Numbered from the stretch's first letter, positions 15,792 to 24,594 are shown. The stretch: 64,000 nt of DNA from Streptomyces sp. JH34 (GCF_029428875.1 NZ_JAJSOO010000001.1:310001-374000), one strand, 5' to 3'. Notes: generated from the letters alone by a model not told the origin. A program made the numbers and translations.

Positions 15792-16757
15792 TCAGCGCAC
15801 CCTTCCTCGCGGTTTCAGTGCCACCGGTGGCAGTTCGGGAGCGGGCAGCCGGCCGCCGTCGTAGCCGTGCACCTCACCGAACCGGGAGCCCTCCTCCCAC
15901 GCCTGCCGGGCCTCCTCGATCTCCTCGTGCGAGCGCCCGACGAAGTTCCACCACATGACGATCTCCTCCTCGAACGGTTCGCCGCCGAGAAGCATCAGCC
16001 CGGCGTCGGAGGCGGCGCGCAGCGGCAGTTCGGTGCGGCCGCAGCCGAGGTAGAGCATCGATCCCGGCAGGACCGGGACACCGTCGACCTCGGCCTCGCC
16101 GGACATCGACAGCACGGCGTACTCGAAGTCGGGGTCCAGCGGCAGCCGGGCGTCGGTACCGGCGGCCAGGGACAGGTCGGCTCCGACGATCGGGGTGTAC
16201 GCCGTGCCAGGTGATGCGGCCCCGTCGATCTCTCCGAGGATCACGGTGGCGGTGATGCCTGGTGCCGTGACGGTGGGCAGGTCGGTGTGGTGCTCGAAGC
16301 GCGGCTCGACATGACGGTCGGAGCCCGGCAGCGCCACCCAGAGCTGGGCGCCGTGCAGCGACCTCGCGTGCGGTTTCGGGCTCTCCTCGGAGTGGCTGAT
16401 GGCCCTGCCGGACGTCATCAACCCCAGTTCGCGCGGCCGGATCTGCTGGAGGCTGCCCAGGCTGTCCCGGTGCAGGACTTCTCCTTCGTGGAGCCAGCTG
16501 ACCGTCTGAAGGCCCATGTGGGGGTGCGGCGGCACCTGCATCCCGGGCTCGTCGGCGATGTCGTCGGGACCGTAGTGGTCCACGAACGCCCAGGCGCCGA
16601 CCATGCGGCGCCCGAGGTTGGGAAGCAGTCTGCGCACCTCGGTGGACTCACCGAGCTGGACGCGGCGCGGGGCGAGGAGTTCCCGCACCGGCTCGGAGAC
16701 GACGAAGCCACGGCCCCCGCAGACGGAGAGAGCGGCCTGGCGATCGAGATTGCTCAT
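15792..16757 (-). CDS. Pirin family protein (first copy)
   Basis: 321 residues from the ATG at 16757. The bicupin pirin fold is clear: VDHYGPDDI, then the metal site HPHMGLQTVSWL with two His, a third His in HRDSLGS, and the acidic ligand further on. The C-terminal cupin ends with EEIVMWWNFVGRSHEEI, the other pirin signature. Pirins are Fe(II)-containing proteins with quercetinase or regulatory roles; the role here is unknown. A second pirin sits at 43794 and shares the same signature blocks and an upstream TGTTnAAC operator core. Confidence 0.9.
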   Translation of the reverse strand: MSNLDRQAALSVCGGRGFVVSEPVRELLAPRRVQLGESTEVRRLLPNLGRRMVGAWAFVDHYGPDDIADEPGMQVPPHPHMGLQTVSWLHEGEVLHRDSLGSLQQIRPRELGLMTSGRAISHSEESPKPHARSLHGAQLWVALPGSDRHVEPRFEHHTDLPTVTAPGITATVILGEIDGAASPGTAYTPIVGADLSLAAGTDARLPLDPDFEYAVLSMSGEAEVDGVPVLPGSMLYLGCGRTELPLRAASDAGLMLLGGEPFEEEIVMWWNFVGRSHEEIEEARQAWEEGSRFGEVHGYDGGRLPAPELPPVALKPRGRVR

Positions 16758-16809
16758 GGCGCACAACCTATTCCCGCTGGGCTGCGGAGCGTCGGTCCCC
16801 ACGCCGAAT

Positions 16810-16830
16810 ATTTAGTGGAATGTTTAACTA
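16810..16830. promoter_or_regulatory. AT-rich operator candidate between pirin and TPR genes
   Basis: TTAGTGGAATGTTTAACTA is an imperfect inverted repeat (TAGT...ACTA) in an AT-rich patch between the divergent pirin and TPR genes. Its core TGTTTAAC matches the TGTTGAACA palindrome upstream of the second pirin gene (43752-43760). It could bind a common MarR- or HxlR-type regulator, which is an inference. Confidence 0.4.
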
Positions 16831-16877
16831 CCTCGGGGTGTTGACCCCGCTGGAAGCACCACGGCCGAGGAGGAGAA

Positions 16878-17255
16878 GTGGAAGACACCTACTACGAGTT
16901 CGGCACGCCCGCCGACCGCTGGGACCGGGCGCAGCTGTTCTTCGAGGCGAAGGAGTACCTGACGGCCGCGCGGATCCTCGGCGGACTGGTGCAGGAGGTG
17001 CCGGAGCAGGTGGCGCCGAGGCTGCTGCTGGCGCGCGCCTACTACCACTCGGCGCGGCTCGGCAAGGCAGAGACGGAGCTGCGTGAGGTCCTGCGGCGTA
17101 ACCCCGTCGAGGAATACGCCCGGCTGATGCTCGGGCGCACCCTCGAGCGCCAGGGCCGGCAGTCGGAAGCCGACACGCACCTGCGGATGGTGCACGCGAT
17201 GGCAGGGGACCTCGGGCCCGAGCTTCTCGCGCAGGAGCAGCGGAACCAGAGGTGA
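16878..17255 (+). CDS. Tetratricopeptide-repeat protein
   Basis: 125 residues, starting at GTG after a GAGGAGGAG ribosome-binding site. About three TPR units are visible: RAQLFFEAKEYLTAARILGG, PRLLLARAYYHSARLGKAE and ARLMLGRTLERQGRQSEAD. No signal peptide or catalytic domain. It is a small scaffold or adaptor, diverging from the pirin gene across an AT-rich 120-bp region; a functional link with pirin is possible but not shown. Confidence 0.85.
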   Translation: MEDTYYEFGTPADRWDRAQLFFEAKEYLTAARILGGLVQEVPEQVAPRLLLARAYYHSARLGKAETELREVLRRNPVEEYARLMLGRTLERQGRQSEADTHLRMVHAMAGDLGPELLAQEQRNQR

Positions 17256-17272
17256 CACGCACAGCGGCGAGC

Positions 17273-17305
17273 GGGGCGGGGAGCGGAGGCACCACTCCCC
17301 GCCCC
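17273..17305 (+). terminator. Terminator after the TPR gene
   Basis: A perfect 11-bp stem (ggggcggggag / ctccccgcccc) with an 11-nt loop, 18 bp past the stop. Confidence 0.65.
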
Positions 17306-17347
17306 CTCGTCCCCTCGTCCTCTCGGACCGCGTGCCGAACGGACGGC

Positions 17348-17881
17348 TCAGCGCTCCGCGTTCGACACCCGGTCCAGCCATTCGGTCATCAGCGCCGATT
17401 CGGCCGTGCTGAGCCCGGATCCGTGCGACCGGCGCAACAGCGCACCCAGCTTCGCGGCCGCGGAGGGCACCTCCGCGTCGACGGGCGCGCCCGTGGTCAC
17501 GTCCGATGTGCAGACGGCGGCGTGTACCGCGTCGCGGACGCGCGCGGACATGCCGGCGTCGGGAAACGTCACGGGCCGGGACACCAGCATGAGCGCCACG
17601 CCAGTGGTGGCGGACATGATCATCTGCGCGGCCGGCTCGGGGGCGATGCGCAGCTTGCCCTGCTCGGCAGCCCGCTCCAGGTCGCGTGTCAGGATGCGGT
17701 GCGCCTCGACGGCGGACGCCGGCGGAGTCCGCATCGCCGGTGAGTTCATCAGCCGGTACAGGTTGGGGTTCCGCAGCGCGAAATCGACATGGCTGTCCCA
17801 TCCGTTCCGCAGATCCTCGATCGAGGTTGCGCGATGCAGTGACGGCGCGGCAGAGGGCCCTGAGCCGGCCGACGGGCCCCC
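17348..17881 (-). pseudogene. TetR-family regulator lacking its DNA-binding domain
   Basis: The frame encodes EDLRNGWDSHVDFALRNPNLYRLMNSPAM and continues to VSNAER, a complete TetR ligand-binding domain of the kind found in many Streptomyces regulators. The helix-turn-helix that should precede it is absent: the frame is closed by TGA at 17882-17884, and no other frame nearby encodes an HTH. An internal ATG (17749) would give 133 residues starting inside the ligand domain. It is best read as a 5'-truncated gene. The next gene (PPTase) begins its 3' end only 80 bp away, marking the deletion junction. Confidence 0.65.
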
Positions 17882-17964
17882 TCAGCAGATCGCGGAAACG
17901 TGAGCCCTGCACCGTGGCACGGGCCGAGCCACGCACGGCCGACACGGAACCGCGGTGCTCGGCG

Positions 17965-18660
17965 TCACGCCGACGCCGCGACCGGCCGTCGGACGGAGGG
18001 GCTCGCGGGAAGCACGATCGCGGTCACCGCGAAGCCGTCGTCGACCAGCCACTTGCCCTCGTACGCCCTCGGCATCCCGGGTGCGGCCTGCGAGAGCTCC
18101 GCGGTGAAGGTGCCTTCGGTGGCACTGTCCGGACCCGTACGGAAGCTGATGTCCGCTTCGGAGAAGTCGAGTTCGACCCGGGTGAGCGGAAACCACGTCT
18201 TGAAGACACTCTCCTTGGCGCTGAACAGAAGGCGGTCCCAGTGAACTGTCCGGCTGTCGACGCCCAAAGGCCTCCTCGCCCGTTCCGAAGGCAGGGATAT
18301 CACCTCCCACACGTCGGGCGGGAGCGGTGCGTTCGGCTCGGCGTCGATACCGACCGCGCGCACCTCGGAGGACCTCGCCAGCACCGCCGCGCGATATCCG
18401 TCGCAGTGCGTCATGCTGCCGACGGTCCCCTCGGGCCACAGGGGCAGGCCCCGGTGCCCCGAGAGTACCGGCGCCGGGGGCAGTCCCAGGTCGGCCATGG
18501 CCCGTCTCGCGCAGGCGCGTACGGCCGCGAACTCGTGTCTGCGACGGTCCACGCTCGTGGCGATCTGCCGTGCCTCCTCCGGGTACAGGGTGCCCGGCGG
18601 CGCATCGGTCTCGTGCGTGTCCGCGCACGCGACGTACGCGGGAAGAAGCCGTTCGATCAC
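17965..18660 (-). CDS. 4'-phosphopantetheinyl transferase (Sfp-type)
   Basis: 231 residues. The two PPTase signatures are present: AVGIDAEPN (Mg-binding Asp) and LLFSAKESVFKTWFPL (Glu and Lys of the KE motif). LPLWPEGTVGSMTHCDGY is the CoA-binding loop. It transfers the phosphopantetheine arm of CoA onto carrier domains of NRPS, PKS or acyl carrier proteins. The GTG at 18660 overlaps the stop of the upstream phosphoesterase gene (GTGA), so the two are translationally coupled, an arrangement common in Streptomyces. No NRPS or PKS is in the window, so it probably serves clusters elsewhere. Confidence 0.92.
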   Translation of the reverse strand: MIERLLPAYVACADTHETDAPPGTLYPEEARQIATSVDRRRHEFAAVRACARRAMADLGLPPAPVLSGHRGLPLWPEGTVGSMTHCDGYRAAVLARSSEVRAVGIDAEPNAPLPPDVWEVISLPSERARRPLGVDSRTVHWDRLLFSAKESVFKTWFPLTRVELDFSEADISFRTGPDSATEGTFTAELSQAAPGMPRAYEGKWLVDDGFAVTAIVLPASPSVRRPVAASA

Positions 18661-19562
18661 GAACCCTCGCCCTTCATGGCCGGGGACTCCTGCCCCCCGT
18701 AAGGAAGGATCTGCCGTAGCAGCCCGCGCGGATGGCCCCGTTTGCGCCACTCCCTGGGGTAGCCGATCGAGACCTCCTCGAACCGCACGCCGTCGTGCCA
18801 GGTCGTGCGGGGGATGTGGAGATGCCCGTAGACGACCGCGGCGACGTTGAAGCGACGGTGCCAGTCGGCGGTGAGTTCCGTACCGCACCACTGGGCGAAC
18901 TCCGGGTACCACATCACCGACGTGGGTTCGCGCAGCAGCGGCCAGTGCCCGGCGATCACGAGGGGGACATCAGGGTCGTGTGCGGCCAGCCGCTGTTCGG
19001 TGAGTGCCACCCGCGCCCGGCACCAGTCGTCGCGGGTCGCGTACGGGTCGGGGTGCAGGAGGTACTCGTCGGTGCAGACGACGCCCGCCTCGTGCGCGCG
19101 CGCCAGGGACTCCTCCTTCGACGTCACGCCCGGAACCCTGAAGGAGTAGTCGTACAGGAGGAACACGGGAGCGACAGCAACGGGACCGTCCTCGCCCTGC
19201 CAGTGGGGGTAGGGGTCCTCGGGCGTGGTCACGCCGAGCTCCCGGCACACCTGGACGAGGTGTTCGTACCGCTTCTGGCCGCGCAGCCTCACGGGGTCCT
19301 TCTCCACCGTCCAGAGCTCGTGGTTTCCAGGGGTCCACACCACATGGGCGAATCGGCCCGCCAGCAGTTCCAGCGCACGCTCGACCTCTTCGGCCTGCTC
19401 CGCCACGTCTCCCGCCACGATGAGCCAGTCCTCGTCACCGGACGGGCGCAAGCTGTCGGCGACGGGACGGTTGTCGGCGATGCCGACATGGAGATCACTG
19501 ACGGCGAGGAGCCGGCCGCCACCGTTCGAAGTGTCGGGGGCGGGCCCGGTCGGAGAACTCAT
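18657..19562 (-). CDS. Metallophosphoesterase (calcineurin-like)
   Basis: 301 residues. All five metal-binding blocks of the family are visible: AVSDLHVG, VAGDVAEQ, TPGNHELW, IAGHWPLL and VYGHLHIP. The enzyme is cytoplasmic, with no signal peptide. It is coupled to the PPTase gene by a 4-nt overlap; proteins of this pair may act on CoA or phosphopantetheine-related phosphates, but the substrate is not known. ATG at 19562 is used; the first ~15 residues are a polar extension before the GRLLAVSD strand. Confidence 0.9.
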   Translation of the reverse strand: MSSPTGPAPDTSNGGGRLLAVSDLHVGIADNRPVADSLRPSGDEDWLIVAGDVAEQAEEVERALELLAGRFAHVVWTPGNHELWTVEKDPVRLRGQKRYEHLVQVCRELGVTTPEDPYPHWQGEDGPVAVAPVFLLYDYSFRVPGVTSKEESLARAHEAGVVCTDEYLLHPDPYATRDDWCRARVALTEQRLAAHDPDVPLVIAGHWPLLREPTSVMWYPEFAQWCGTELTADWHRRFNVAAVVYGHLHIPRTTWHDGVRFEEVSIGYPREWRKRGHPRGLLRQILPYGGQESPAMKGEGS

Positions 19563-19716
19563 TGTTCGAATTTATCGTCTTCGGGGTTCATCCGGGGCCG
19601 CACCGCTCAACATGCCCGCAGTTCATCCGCTCGGGATGATTGACCGACCGCCCCCGGGGAACGCGGCGGCACGTGCACGACACGCCTCAGGCGACGACGA
19701 GGAAAGGAAGACACCG

Positions 19717-20604
19717 ATGTCCGATGCCGAGCAGCCGCAGGACCCGACCCAGCGCCACCCGCGGCCCGAATTCCCCCAGCAGCAGCAGGAGCACCCCGGC
19801 CGGACCGCCCCCATGGATCCGCCTCCGGACCACGGTGAGGACTCGTACCGGGGGCACGGGCTCCTGCTCGACCGCAAGGCCGTCATCACCGGCGGCGATT
19901 CCGGCATCGGCCGCGCCGTCGCCCTGGCCTTCGCCCGCGAAGGGGCGGATGTGCTGCTGACCTTTCTGCCCGCCGAGGAGAGCGAGGCGGAGGAGACCGC
20001 CCGGCTCGTCGAACAGGCCGGGCGGACGGCGGTGCCTGTGGCCTGTGACATCAGGGACGAGAAGGAGTGCCGGACTCTCGTCGGGAAGGCGGTCTCGGAG
20101 TTCGGCAGGATCGACGTCCTGGTGAACAACGCCGCCTACCAGATGTCGCAGCCGGACGGCATCTCCGCCATCTCGACCTCCCAGTTCGACCGCGTGGTGC
20201 GTACGAACCTGTACGGCATGTTCTGGCTGTGCAAGAACGCTCTCCCGCACATCCCGGCCGGCGGCTCCATCATCAACACCACCTCGGTGCAGGCCTACAA
20301 ACCCAGTCCGCACCTGCTGGACTACGCCATGACCAAGGGTGCCATCGTCACCTTCACCCAGGGGCTGGCGCAGATGCTGGCAGCGGACGGAATCCGGGTC
20401 AACGCGGTCGCCCCAGGGCCGGTCTGGACGCCCCTCATCCCCGCGACCATGCCCGACACCACCGAGTTCGGGAAGCAGAGTCCGCTCGGCCGGCCCGCCC
20501 AGCCGGCCGAGATGGCACCCGCCTACGTCTTCCTCGCGTCGTCGAACGCGTCCTTCATCACCGGGGAGATCATGAACGCGACGGGCGGCACGCCCCTTCC
20601 CTGA
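19717..20604 (+). CDS. SDR-family oxidoreductase with N-terminal polar extension (stress type)
   Basis: 295 residues. The first 45 residues are rich in Pro and Gln (RPEFPQQQQEHPG), as in YhdF/YdaD-type general-stress dehydrogenases of Bacillus and actinobacteria. The Rossmann motif is TGGDSGIGRAV, the structural motif is NNAA, and the catalytic set is Ser in NTTSVQ and YAMTKGA (Tyr and Lys). The C-terminal SFITGEIMNATGG closes the fold. It is probably an NAD(P)-dependent alcohol or aldehyde reductase. GGAAAGGAAG precedes the ATG. The following decarboxylase begins 39 bp later in the same direction. Confidence 0.92.
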   Translation: MSDAEQPQDPTQRHPRPEFPQQQQEHPGRTAPMDPPPDHGEDSYRGHGLLLDRKAVITGGDSGIGRAVALAFAREGADVLLTFLPAEESEAEETARLVEQAGRTAVPVACDIRDEKECRTLVGKAVSEFGRIDVLVNNAAYQMSQPDGISAISTSQFDRVVRTNLYGMFWLCKNALPHIPAGGSIINTTSVQAYKPSPHLLDYAMTKGAIVTFTQGLAQMLAADGIRVNAVAPGPVWTPLIPATMPDTTEFGKQSPLGRPAQPAEMAPAYVFLASSNASFITGEIMNATGGTPLP

Positions 20605-20643
20605 CCGTGATTGCCCCGACCACCAGCGGGAAGGCGCCCTGAC

Positions 20644-22131
20644 ATGCGTGCAGACCACCACGAAGCACCCGTTCTCGATGCACTGGCCGCCTACAAGGAG
20701 AAGGGAGAACTGGCGTTCACCCCACCCGGCCACAAGCAGGCGCGCGGAGCGGACCCGGCGGTACGCGCCGTCCTGGGCGACGCCGTGTTCTTCGGGGACC
20801 TGCTCGCCATCGGCGGGCTGGACGACCGCCGCCAGACCTCCGGCGTGCTCCAGCGGGCCGAGGAACTGATGGCCGACGCGGTGCACGCCGAGCACACGTT
20901 CTTCTCCACCTGCGGCAGTTCCTTGTCGGTGAAGGCTGCCATGCTCAGCGTCGCCGCCCCCGGACGGAGACTGCTGATCGGCCGGGACGCCCACAAGTCC
21001 GTCGTCGCCGGACTGATCCTGTGCGGAGTGGAGCCCGTCTGGGTGGAACCCCAGTGGGATCCGGAACGCCATCTGGCCCATCCACCGTCCGCCGAAGCGT
21101 ACGAGCGGGCCTTCGGCCGGCACCCGGACGCCTGCGGGGCCCTCGTCACCAGCCCCACCCCGTACGGTTCCGCCGCCGACCTGCGGGCCATCGCCGAGGT
21201 GTGCCACCGGCGTGGCCGGCCGCTCATCGTCGACGAGGCGTGGGGCGCCCACCTGCCGTTCCACCCGGACCTGCCCTCCTGGGCCATGGACTCCGGCGCC
21301 GACGTGTGCGTCACCAGCATCCACAAGATGGGCAGCGGCCTCGAACAGGGCTCGGTCTTCCACCTGCGGGGCGATCTCGTCGACCACGACACGCTGGCCT
21401 CGCGTGCGGATCTGCTCGGAACCACCAGCCCCTCCGTGCTGCTGTACGCCGGCATCGACGGCTGGCGACGACAGATGGTCATGGAGGGGCATGCCCTGCT
21501 GTCCGGGGCACTCGGCCTTGCCGCGGAGGTACGGCAGCTGATCGAAGAGCTCGACGGGATGCACGTGAACGGATACGAGGACTTCTGCGGGCCCGGAAAG
21601 GCCGCGGAGTTCGACCCCCTTCCTGTGATCATCGACGTGAATGACCTCGGAACCAGTGGATACCGGGCGGCCGACTGGCTCCGCGAACACCATCACGTCG
21701 ACATGCACATCGTCGACCACCGGCGCATCAGCGCCCAGTTCACCCATGCCGACGACAGAGACACGGCCGGCCGCCTGTTGGACGCCCTGCGCGACCTCTC
21801 CCGGCAGGGACACGCTCTCGGCCCCGGGCCGGCAGTCGAGGTCCCTGGGGCGGACGAGCTGCGCCCTGACCAGGCATGCCCACCGCGAGAGGCCTATTTC
21901 GCCGCCACCGAGGACCTTCCGGCCGAGCACGCCGCAGGACGCGTCGCAGCGGAGATGATGACCCCTTACCCTCCCGGCATTCCCGCCGTACTGCCGGGCG
22001 AGCGGCTCACCGAACCCCTGCTGCGGTACCTGCGCACGGGAGTCGACGCCGGCATGAACGTTCCTGACGCGGCCGATCCCACTCTGCGAACGGTGCGGGT
22101 GTGCCGAGACGGTGAGGTCCCCGAGGCGTGA
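20644..22131 (+). CDS. Orn/Lys/Arg decarboxylase class I family PLP enzyme
   Basis: 495 residues. The N-terminus FTPPGHKQARG is the hallmark of the YaaO/SpeA-type short decarboxylases. PLP-site features are AHKSVVAGLI, DEAWGAH (Asp that contacts the pyridine N) and SIHKMGSGLEQGS with the Schiff-base Lys. The C-terminal domain carries PYPPGIPAVLPGE, also family-typical. It would decarboxylate arginine, lysine or ornithine to a polyamine or diamine. Substrate choice cannot be read from the sequence. It lies between an SDR and a VOC gene, all in one direction with gaps of 40-50 bp. Confidence 0.9.
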   Translation: MRADHHEAPVLDALAAYKEKGELAFTPPGHKQARGADPAVRAVLGDAVFFGDLLAIGGLDDRRQTSGVLQRAEELMADAVHAEHTFFSTCGSSLSVKAAMLSVAAPGRRLLIGRDAHKSVVAGLILCGVEPVWVEPQWDPERHLAHPPSAEAYERAFGRHPDACGALVTSPTPYGSAADLRAIAEVCHRRGRPLIVDEAWGAHLPFHPDLPSWAMDSGADVCVTSIHKMGSGLEQGSVFHLRGDLVDHDTLASRADLLGTTSPSVLLYAGIDGWRRQMVMEGHALLSGALGLAAEVRQLIEELDGMHVNGYEDFCGPGKAAEFDPLPVIIDVNDLGTSGYRAADWLREHHHVDMHIVDHRRISAQFTHADDRDTAGRLLDALRDLSRQGHALGPGPAVEVPGADELRPDQACPPREAYFAATEDLPAEHAAGRVAAEMMTPYPPGIPAVLPGERLTEPLLRYLRTGVDAGMNVPDAADPTLRTVRVCRDGEVPEA

Positions 22132-22179
22132 TCCCGTCGGGAACACGCACAAGCGCGGCACTTGACGAAAGGACCGGAC

Positions 22180-22551
22180 ATGCCCATCGCCACCTACAGC
22201 CTCGTCGCTCTCGACTGCCCCGACCCCAGATCCCTCGCCGCGTTCTACCAGGGTGTCCTGGGCGGCGAGGTGAGGAACGACTACCCGGACTGGTACGACC
22301 TCTACGTCCCGGGCGGCGCGCGCATCGCCTTCCAGAAGGCACCGGACCACCGGCCGCCGGAGTGGCCACGGGGTGATCGCAACTCCCAGCAGGAACACCT
22401 TGACTTCGAGGTGACGGACATCGAGCGGGCGCAGCGGGAGGTGCTGGCGCTGGGTGCCACGCCCCTGGATCTCGACGACCGGGGCGGCGAGCGCAAGTTC
22501 CGCGTGTACGCCGACCCGGCGGGGCATCCGTTCTGCCTCCGCCGGCACTGA
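22180..22551 (+). CDS. VOC-family protein (glyoxalase/bleomycin-resistance fold)
   Basis: 123 residues, one vicinal-oxygen-chelate domain made of two beta-alpha-beta-beta-beta modules: YSLVALDCPDPRSLAAFYQGVLGG and EHLDFEVTDIERAQREVLALGA. The terminal DPAGHPFCL is typical of Streptomyces members. It may be a dioxygenase, isomerase or resistance protein; metal ligands are only partly kept, so a specific reaction is not assigned. The upstream gene ends 48 bp before it and the next starts 12 bp after it. Confidence 0.87.
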   Translation: MPIATYSLVALDCPDPRSLAAFYQGVLGGEVRNDYPDWYDLYVPGGARIAFQKAPDHRPPEWPRGDRNSQQEHLDFEVTDIERAQREVLALGATPLDLDDRGGERKFRVYADPAGHPFCLRRH

Positions 22552-22563
22552 GGACGGACGACC

Positions 22564-23100
22564 ATGAGCCGAAGCGCCCTCGTCGTCATCGACATGCTCA
22601 ACACGTACAGCCACCCGGATGCCGAGATCCTCATCCCCTCCGTACGCGAGGCACTCCCCCGAATCGTCGGGCTCGTCGAGCGGGCCAGGGACGACGGCGT
22701 ACCGGTGATCTACGTGAACGACAACTTCGGCGAATGGCGCTCCCACCACGGCGAGATCATCGAGGCGACGCTCGCGGGCCCTCACAGGGACCTGGTGGAG
22801 CCCTTGTTGCCAGACGACGACTCGCTGTTCGTCGTGAAGGTCCGGCACTCGATCTTCTACGAGACGCCCCTGACCTACCTCTTGTCCCAGCTGGACGTGA
22901 GCCGCGTTGTCCTCTGCGGTCAGGTCACCGAGCAGTGCGTCCTGTACTCGGCCCTCGACGCGCACATCCGTCACCTGGAGGTGACCGTTCCGGACGACGC
23001 GGTCGCCCATATCCACCGGGACCTGGCGCAGGCGGCTCTGCGGATGATGGAGCGCAACATGAACGCGTCGATCCGCAAGGCGGCGACGGTCGAGTTCTGA
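22564..23100 (+). CDS. Isochorismatase-family cysteine hydrolase
   Basis: 178 residues. The catalytic triad of the family is visible: Asp in LVVIDMLNTYSHPDA, Lys in FVVKVRHSIFYETPL, and Cys in CGQVTEQCVLYS, which follows the usual cis-peptide Val-Thr. It is a nicotinamidase/N-carbamoylsarcosine-amidase-like hydrolase; the substrate is unknown. It starts 12 bp after the VOC gene, the last of four co-directional genes, and converges on the ComB-like gene with a 27-bp gap. Confidence 0.9.
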   Translation: MSRSALVVIDMLNTYSHPDAEILIPSVREALPRIVGLVERARDDGVPVIYVNDNFGEWRSHHGEIIEATLAGPHRDLVEPLLPDDDSLFVVKVRHSIFYETPLTYLLSQLDVSRVVLCGQVTEQCVLYSALDAHIRHLEVTVPDDAVAHIHRDLAQAALRMMERNMNASIRKAATVEF

Positions 23101-23127
23101 GGTCCGGCGCCGCCTCCCGAGGAGCCG

Positions 23128-23838
23128 TCAGATCTCGCTGTCGTCCGGACTCGGCGGCGCGGCACACGGACGCAGGACCATGAGCGAGTCCTCCAGGGTC
23201 GCCACCACGGCGAAGGGAAAGCGGTCGAGTTCGAGGCAGAGCGCGACATCATCGGGATGGACTCCCTGACGAACGCCCTCCGCCAGTTCGGCAGCCGCGC
23301 GCGACGCGGCGGCACGGCGGAGGAACTCGCCCGCGTCCGTCCCGTCGTCGGTGGTCTTCCGGGCGATGTACTCGGCGCAGGCCAGATCCTCATCGGCCCT
23401 CCCGTCCTCGCCGGTGACCACGAACGTGGCGCCGTCGCACCCGCGTGCCCGCAGCGTCCGGGCCGTGGCCTCCGCCACCACGAAACCGGCGCACAGCACC
23501 AGCGAAGCCTCCTTCACCGCCAGGGCGCCGACCGTCCCTGCCGTGGTCTTCTGCACGACGGTCCGCCCGGTGAGGTCGGCGGACCGCAGCAGGCCCGGCG
23601 AGTTGACCAGGTCGAATCCCGGTGCGGGCGGCCCGTCCTTGAGCGCCAGCCGATCCGGATGGCACGCCTTGAGGGCCAGGGCCTCGTCCAGCGATCCGGC
23701 GAGGACGATCTTTTCCGCACCCTGGCCAAGAGCCCAGGCAGCCACGGTGAAGGCACGCATGACGTCGACGACGACCGCCACGGCCGGGGCCTCGGTCAGC
23801 TCGGTGATACCGAGGAAACGGGAGTCCATTCGGCTCAC
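23128..23838 (-). CDS. 2-phosphosulfolactate phosphatase family (ComB-like)
   Basis: 236 residues with the ComB fold: [20 protein letters not shown] near the N-terminus, the LVNSPGLL segment and [13 protein letters not shown]. In methanogens ComB makes sulfolactate for coenzyme M; streptomycetes lack that pathway, so the true substrate is another phosphoester and is unknown. ATG at 23838 is used; ATG at 23829 (MDSRFLG) is equally possible. It stands alone, divergent from the TetR gene. Confidence 0.87.
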   Translation of the reverse strand: MSRMDSRFLGITELTEAPAVAVVVDVMRAFTVAAWALGQGAEKIVLAGSLDEALALKACHPDRLALKDGPPAPGFDLVNSPGLLRSADLTGRTVVQKTTAGTVGALAVKEASLVLCAGFVVAEATARTLRARGCDGATFVVTGEDGRADEDLACAEYIARKTTDDGTDAGEFLRRAAASRAAAELAEGVRQGVHPDDVALCLELDRFPFAVVATLEDSLMVLRPCAAPPSPDDSEI

Positions 23839-23950
23839 GATCGCCTACGACCGACCCACAGCGGTCGGGAGTGACCCGCATCACATCGTCGGCCGGGCGT
23901 GCTGCCGACCGGCCCGCCATCGTCGACGTCAGGCAGGGTCATCTGAATAT

Positions 23951-23964
23951 GTAGACTGACCTAC
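23951..23964. promoter_or_regulatory. Candidate operator/-10 of the tetR-eamA pair
   Basis: GTAGACTGACCTAC has inverted GTAG/CTAC arms and contains TAGACT, a good -10 hexamer (23952-23957), 29 bp before the TetR start. The overlap fits autorepression by the adjacent regulator. Short arms make this tentative. Confidence 0.4.
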
Positions 23965-23985
23965 CTAATCAAGGGAGGGAGCGAG

Positions 23986-24594
23986 ATGGCCGGGACGGCC
24001 CCCGAACCACCACAGCCCAGGAAGCGACAGGGCGCCGCGCGCCGGAAGCTGCTCGACGCGGCCGCTCGCCGCTTCTACGCGGACGGCGTGTCGGCCACGG
24101 GTGTCGACACGATCACCGCCGAAGCGGGTGTCGCGAAGATGAGCCTGTACAACAACTTCTCCTCCAAGGCGGATCTGGTACTCGCCTACCTGGATGCGAG
24201 GCACGAGGAGTGGATGGACCTGTACCGGCACCGAATGGAGGGTGCCCAGGACGGCCGCGACGGCGTACTGGCGGTCTTCGACGCCTACGCCGACCATGCG
24301 CGGTTCGCCTACGAGCGCGGCTTCCGCGGCTGCGGCCTGCTCAACGCCGCCGCCGAGCTGCCGGCCGGCGACGAGGGACGGGCGGCGGTGCGCCGCCACA
24401 AGGAGCAGGTCGAGACGCTTCTCGCGGAACACGTAGGACAGTTGATGAGCGGCCGGCCCGAGGAGGTCCACCCGCTCGCGGAGCACCTGGCGTTCCTGCT
24501 CGAGGGGGCGATGGCACGCGCCGGTCTCGAAGGCACGGCCGATCGTGTCGAGCACGCGCGGGCCATGGCCGCGGATCTGCTGGAGCGGCGGTGA
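23986..24594 (+). CDS. TetR/AcrR-family transcriptional regulator
   Basis: 202 residues. The helix-turn-helix spans residues 15-60: KLLDAAARRFYADGVSATGV, then AEAGVAKMSLYNNFSSKADL, the recognition helix and YxxF-type turn. The C-terminal ligand domain has the GLLNAAAEL segment of the TetR_C family. The gene is directly followed, with GTGA overlap, by an EamA exporter. It therefore probably represses its own operon and responds to the exported compound. The ATG follows a strong AAGGGAGGG ribosome-binding site. Confidence 0.92.
   Translation: MAGTAPEPPQPRKRQGAARRKLLDAAARRFYADGVSATGVDTITAEAGVAKMSLYNNFSSKADLVLAYLDARHEEWMDLYRHRMEGAQDGRDGVLAVFDAYADHARFAYERGFRGCGLLNAAAELPAGDEGRAAVRRHKEQVETLLAEHVGQLMSGRPEEVHPLAEHLAFLLEGAMARAGLEGTADRVEHARAMAADLLERR

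Noticed and set aside
19563-19716. Sigma-B promoter for the stress-type SDR
   Set aside because: GGGATG at 19633 has no GNNT at the required 14-16 bp and differs from GGGTAC/T; not supported.
19687-23016. Minus-strand open frame of 1109 codons
   Set aside because: It lies antisense to four clear genes (SDR, decarboxylase, VOC, isochorismatase), has no recognisable domain and has Gly/Arg/Val-rich low-complexity text typical of GC-rich shadow frames.
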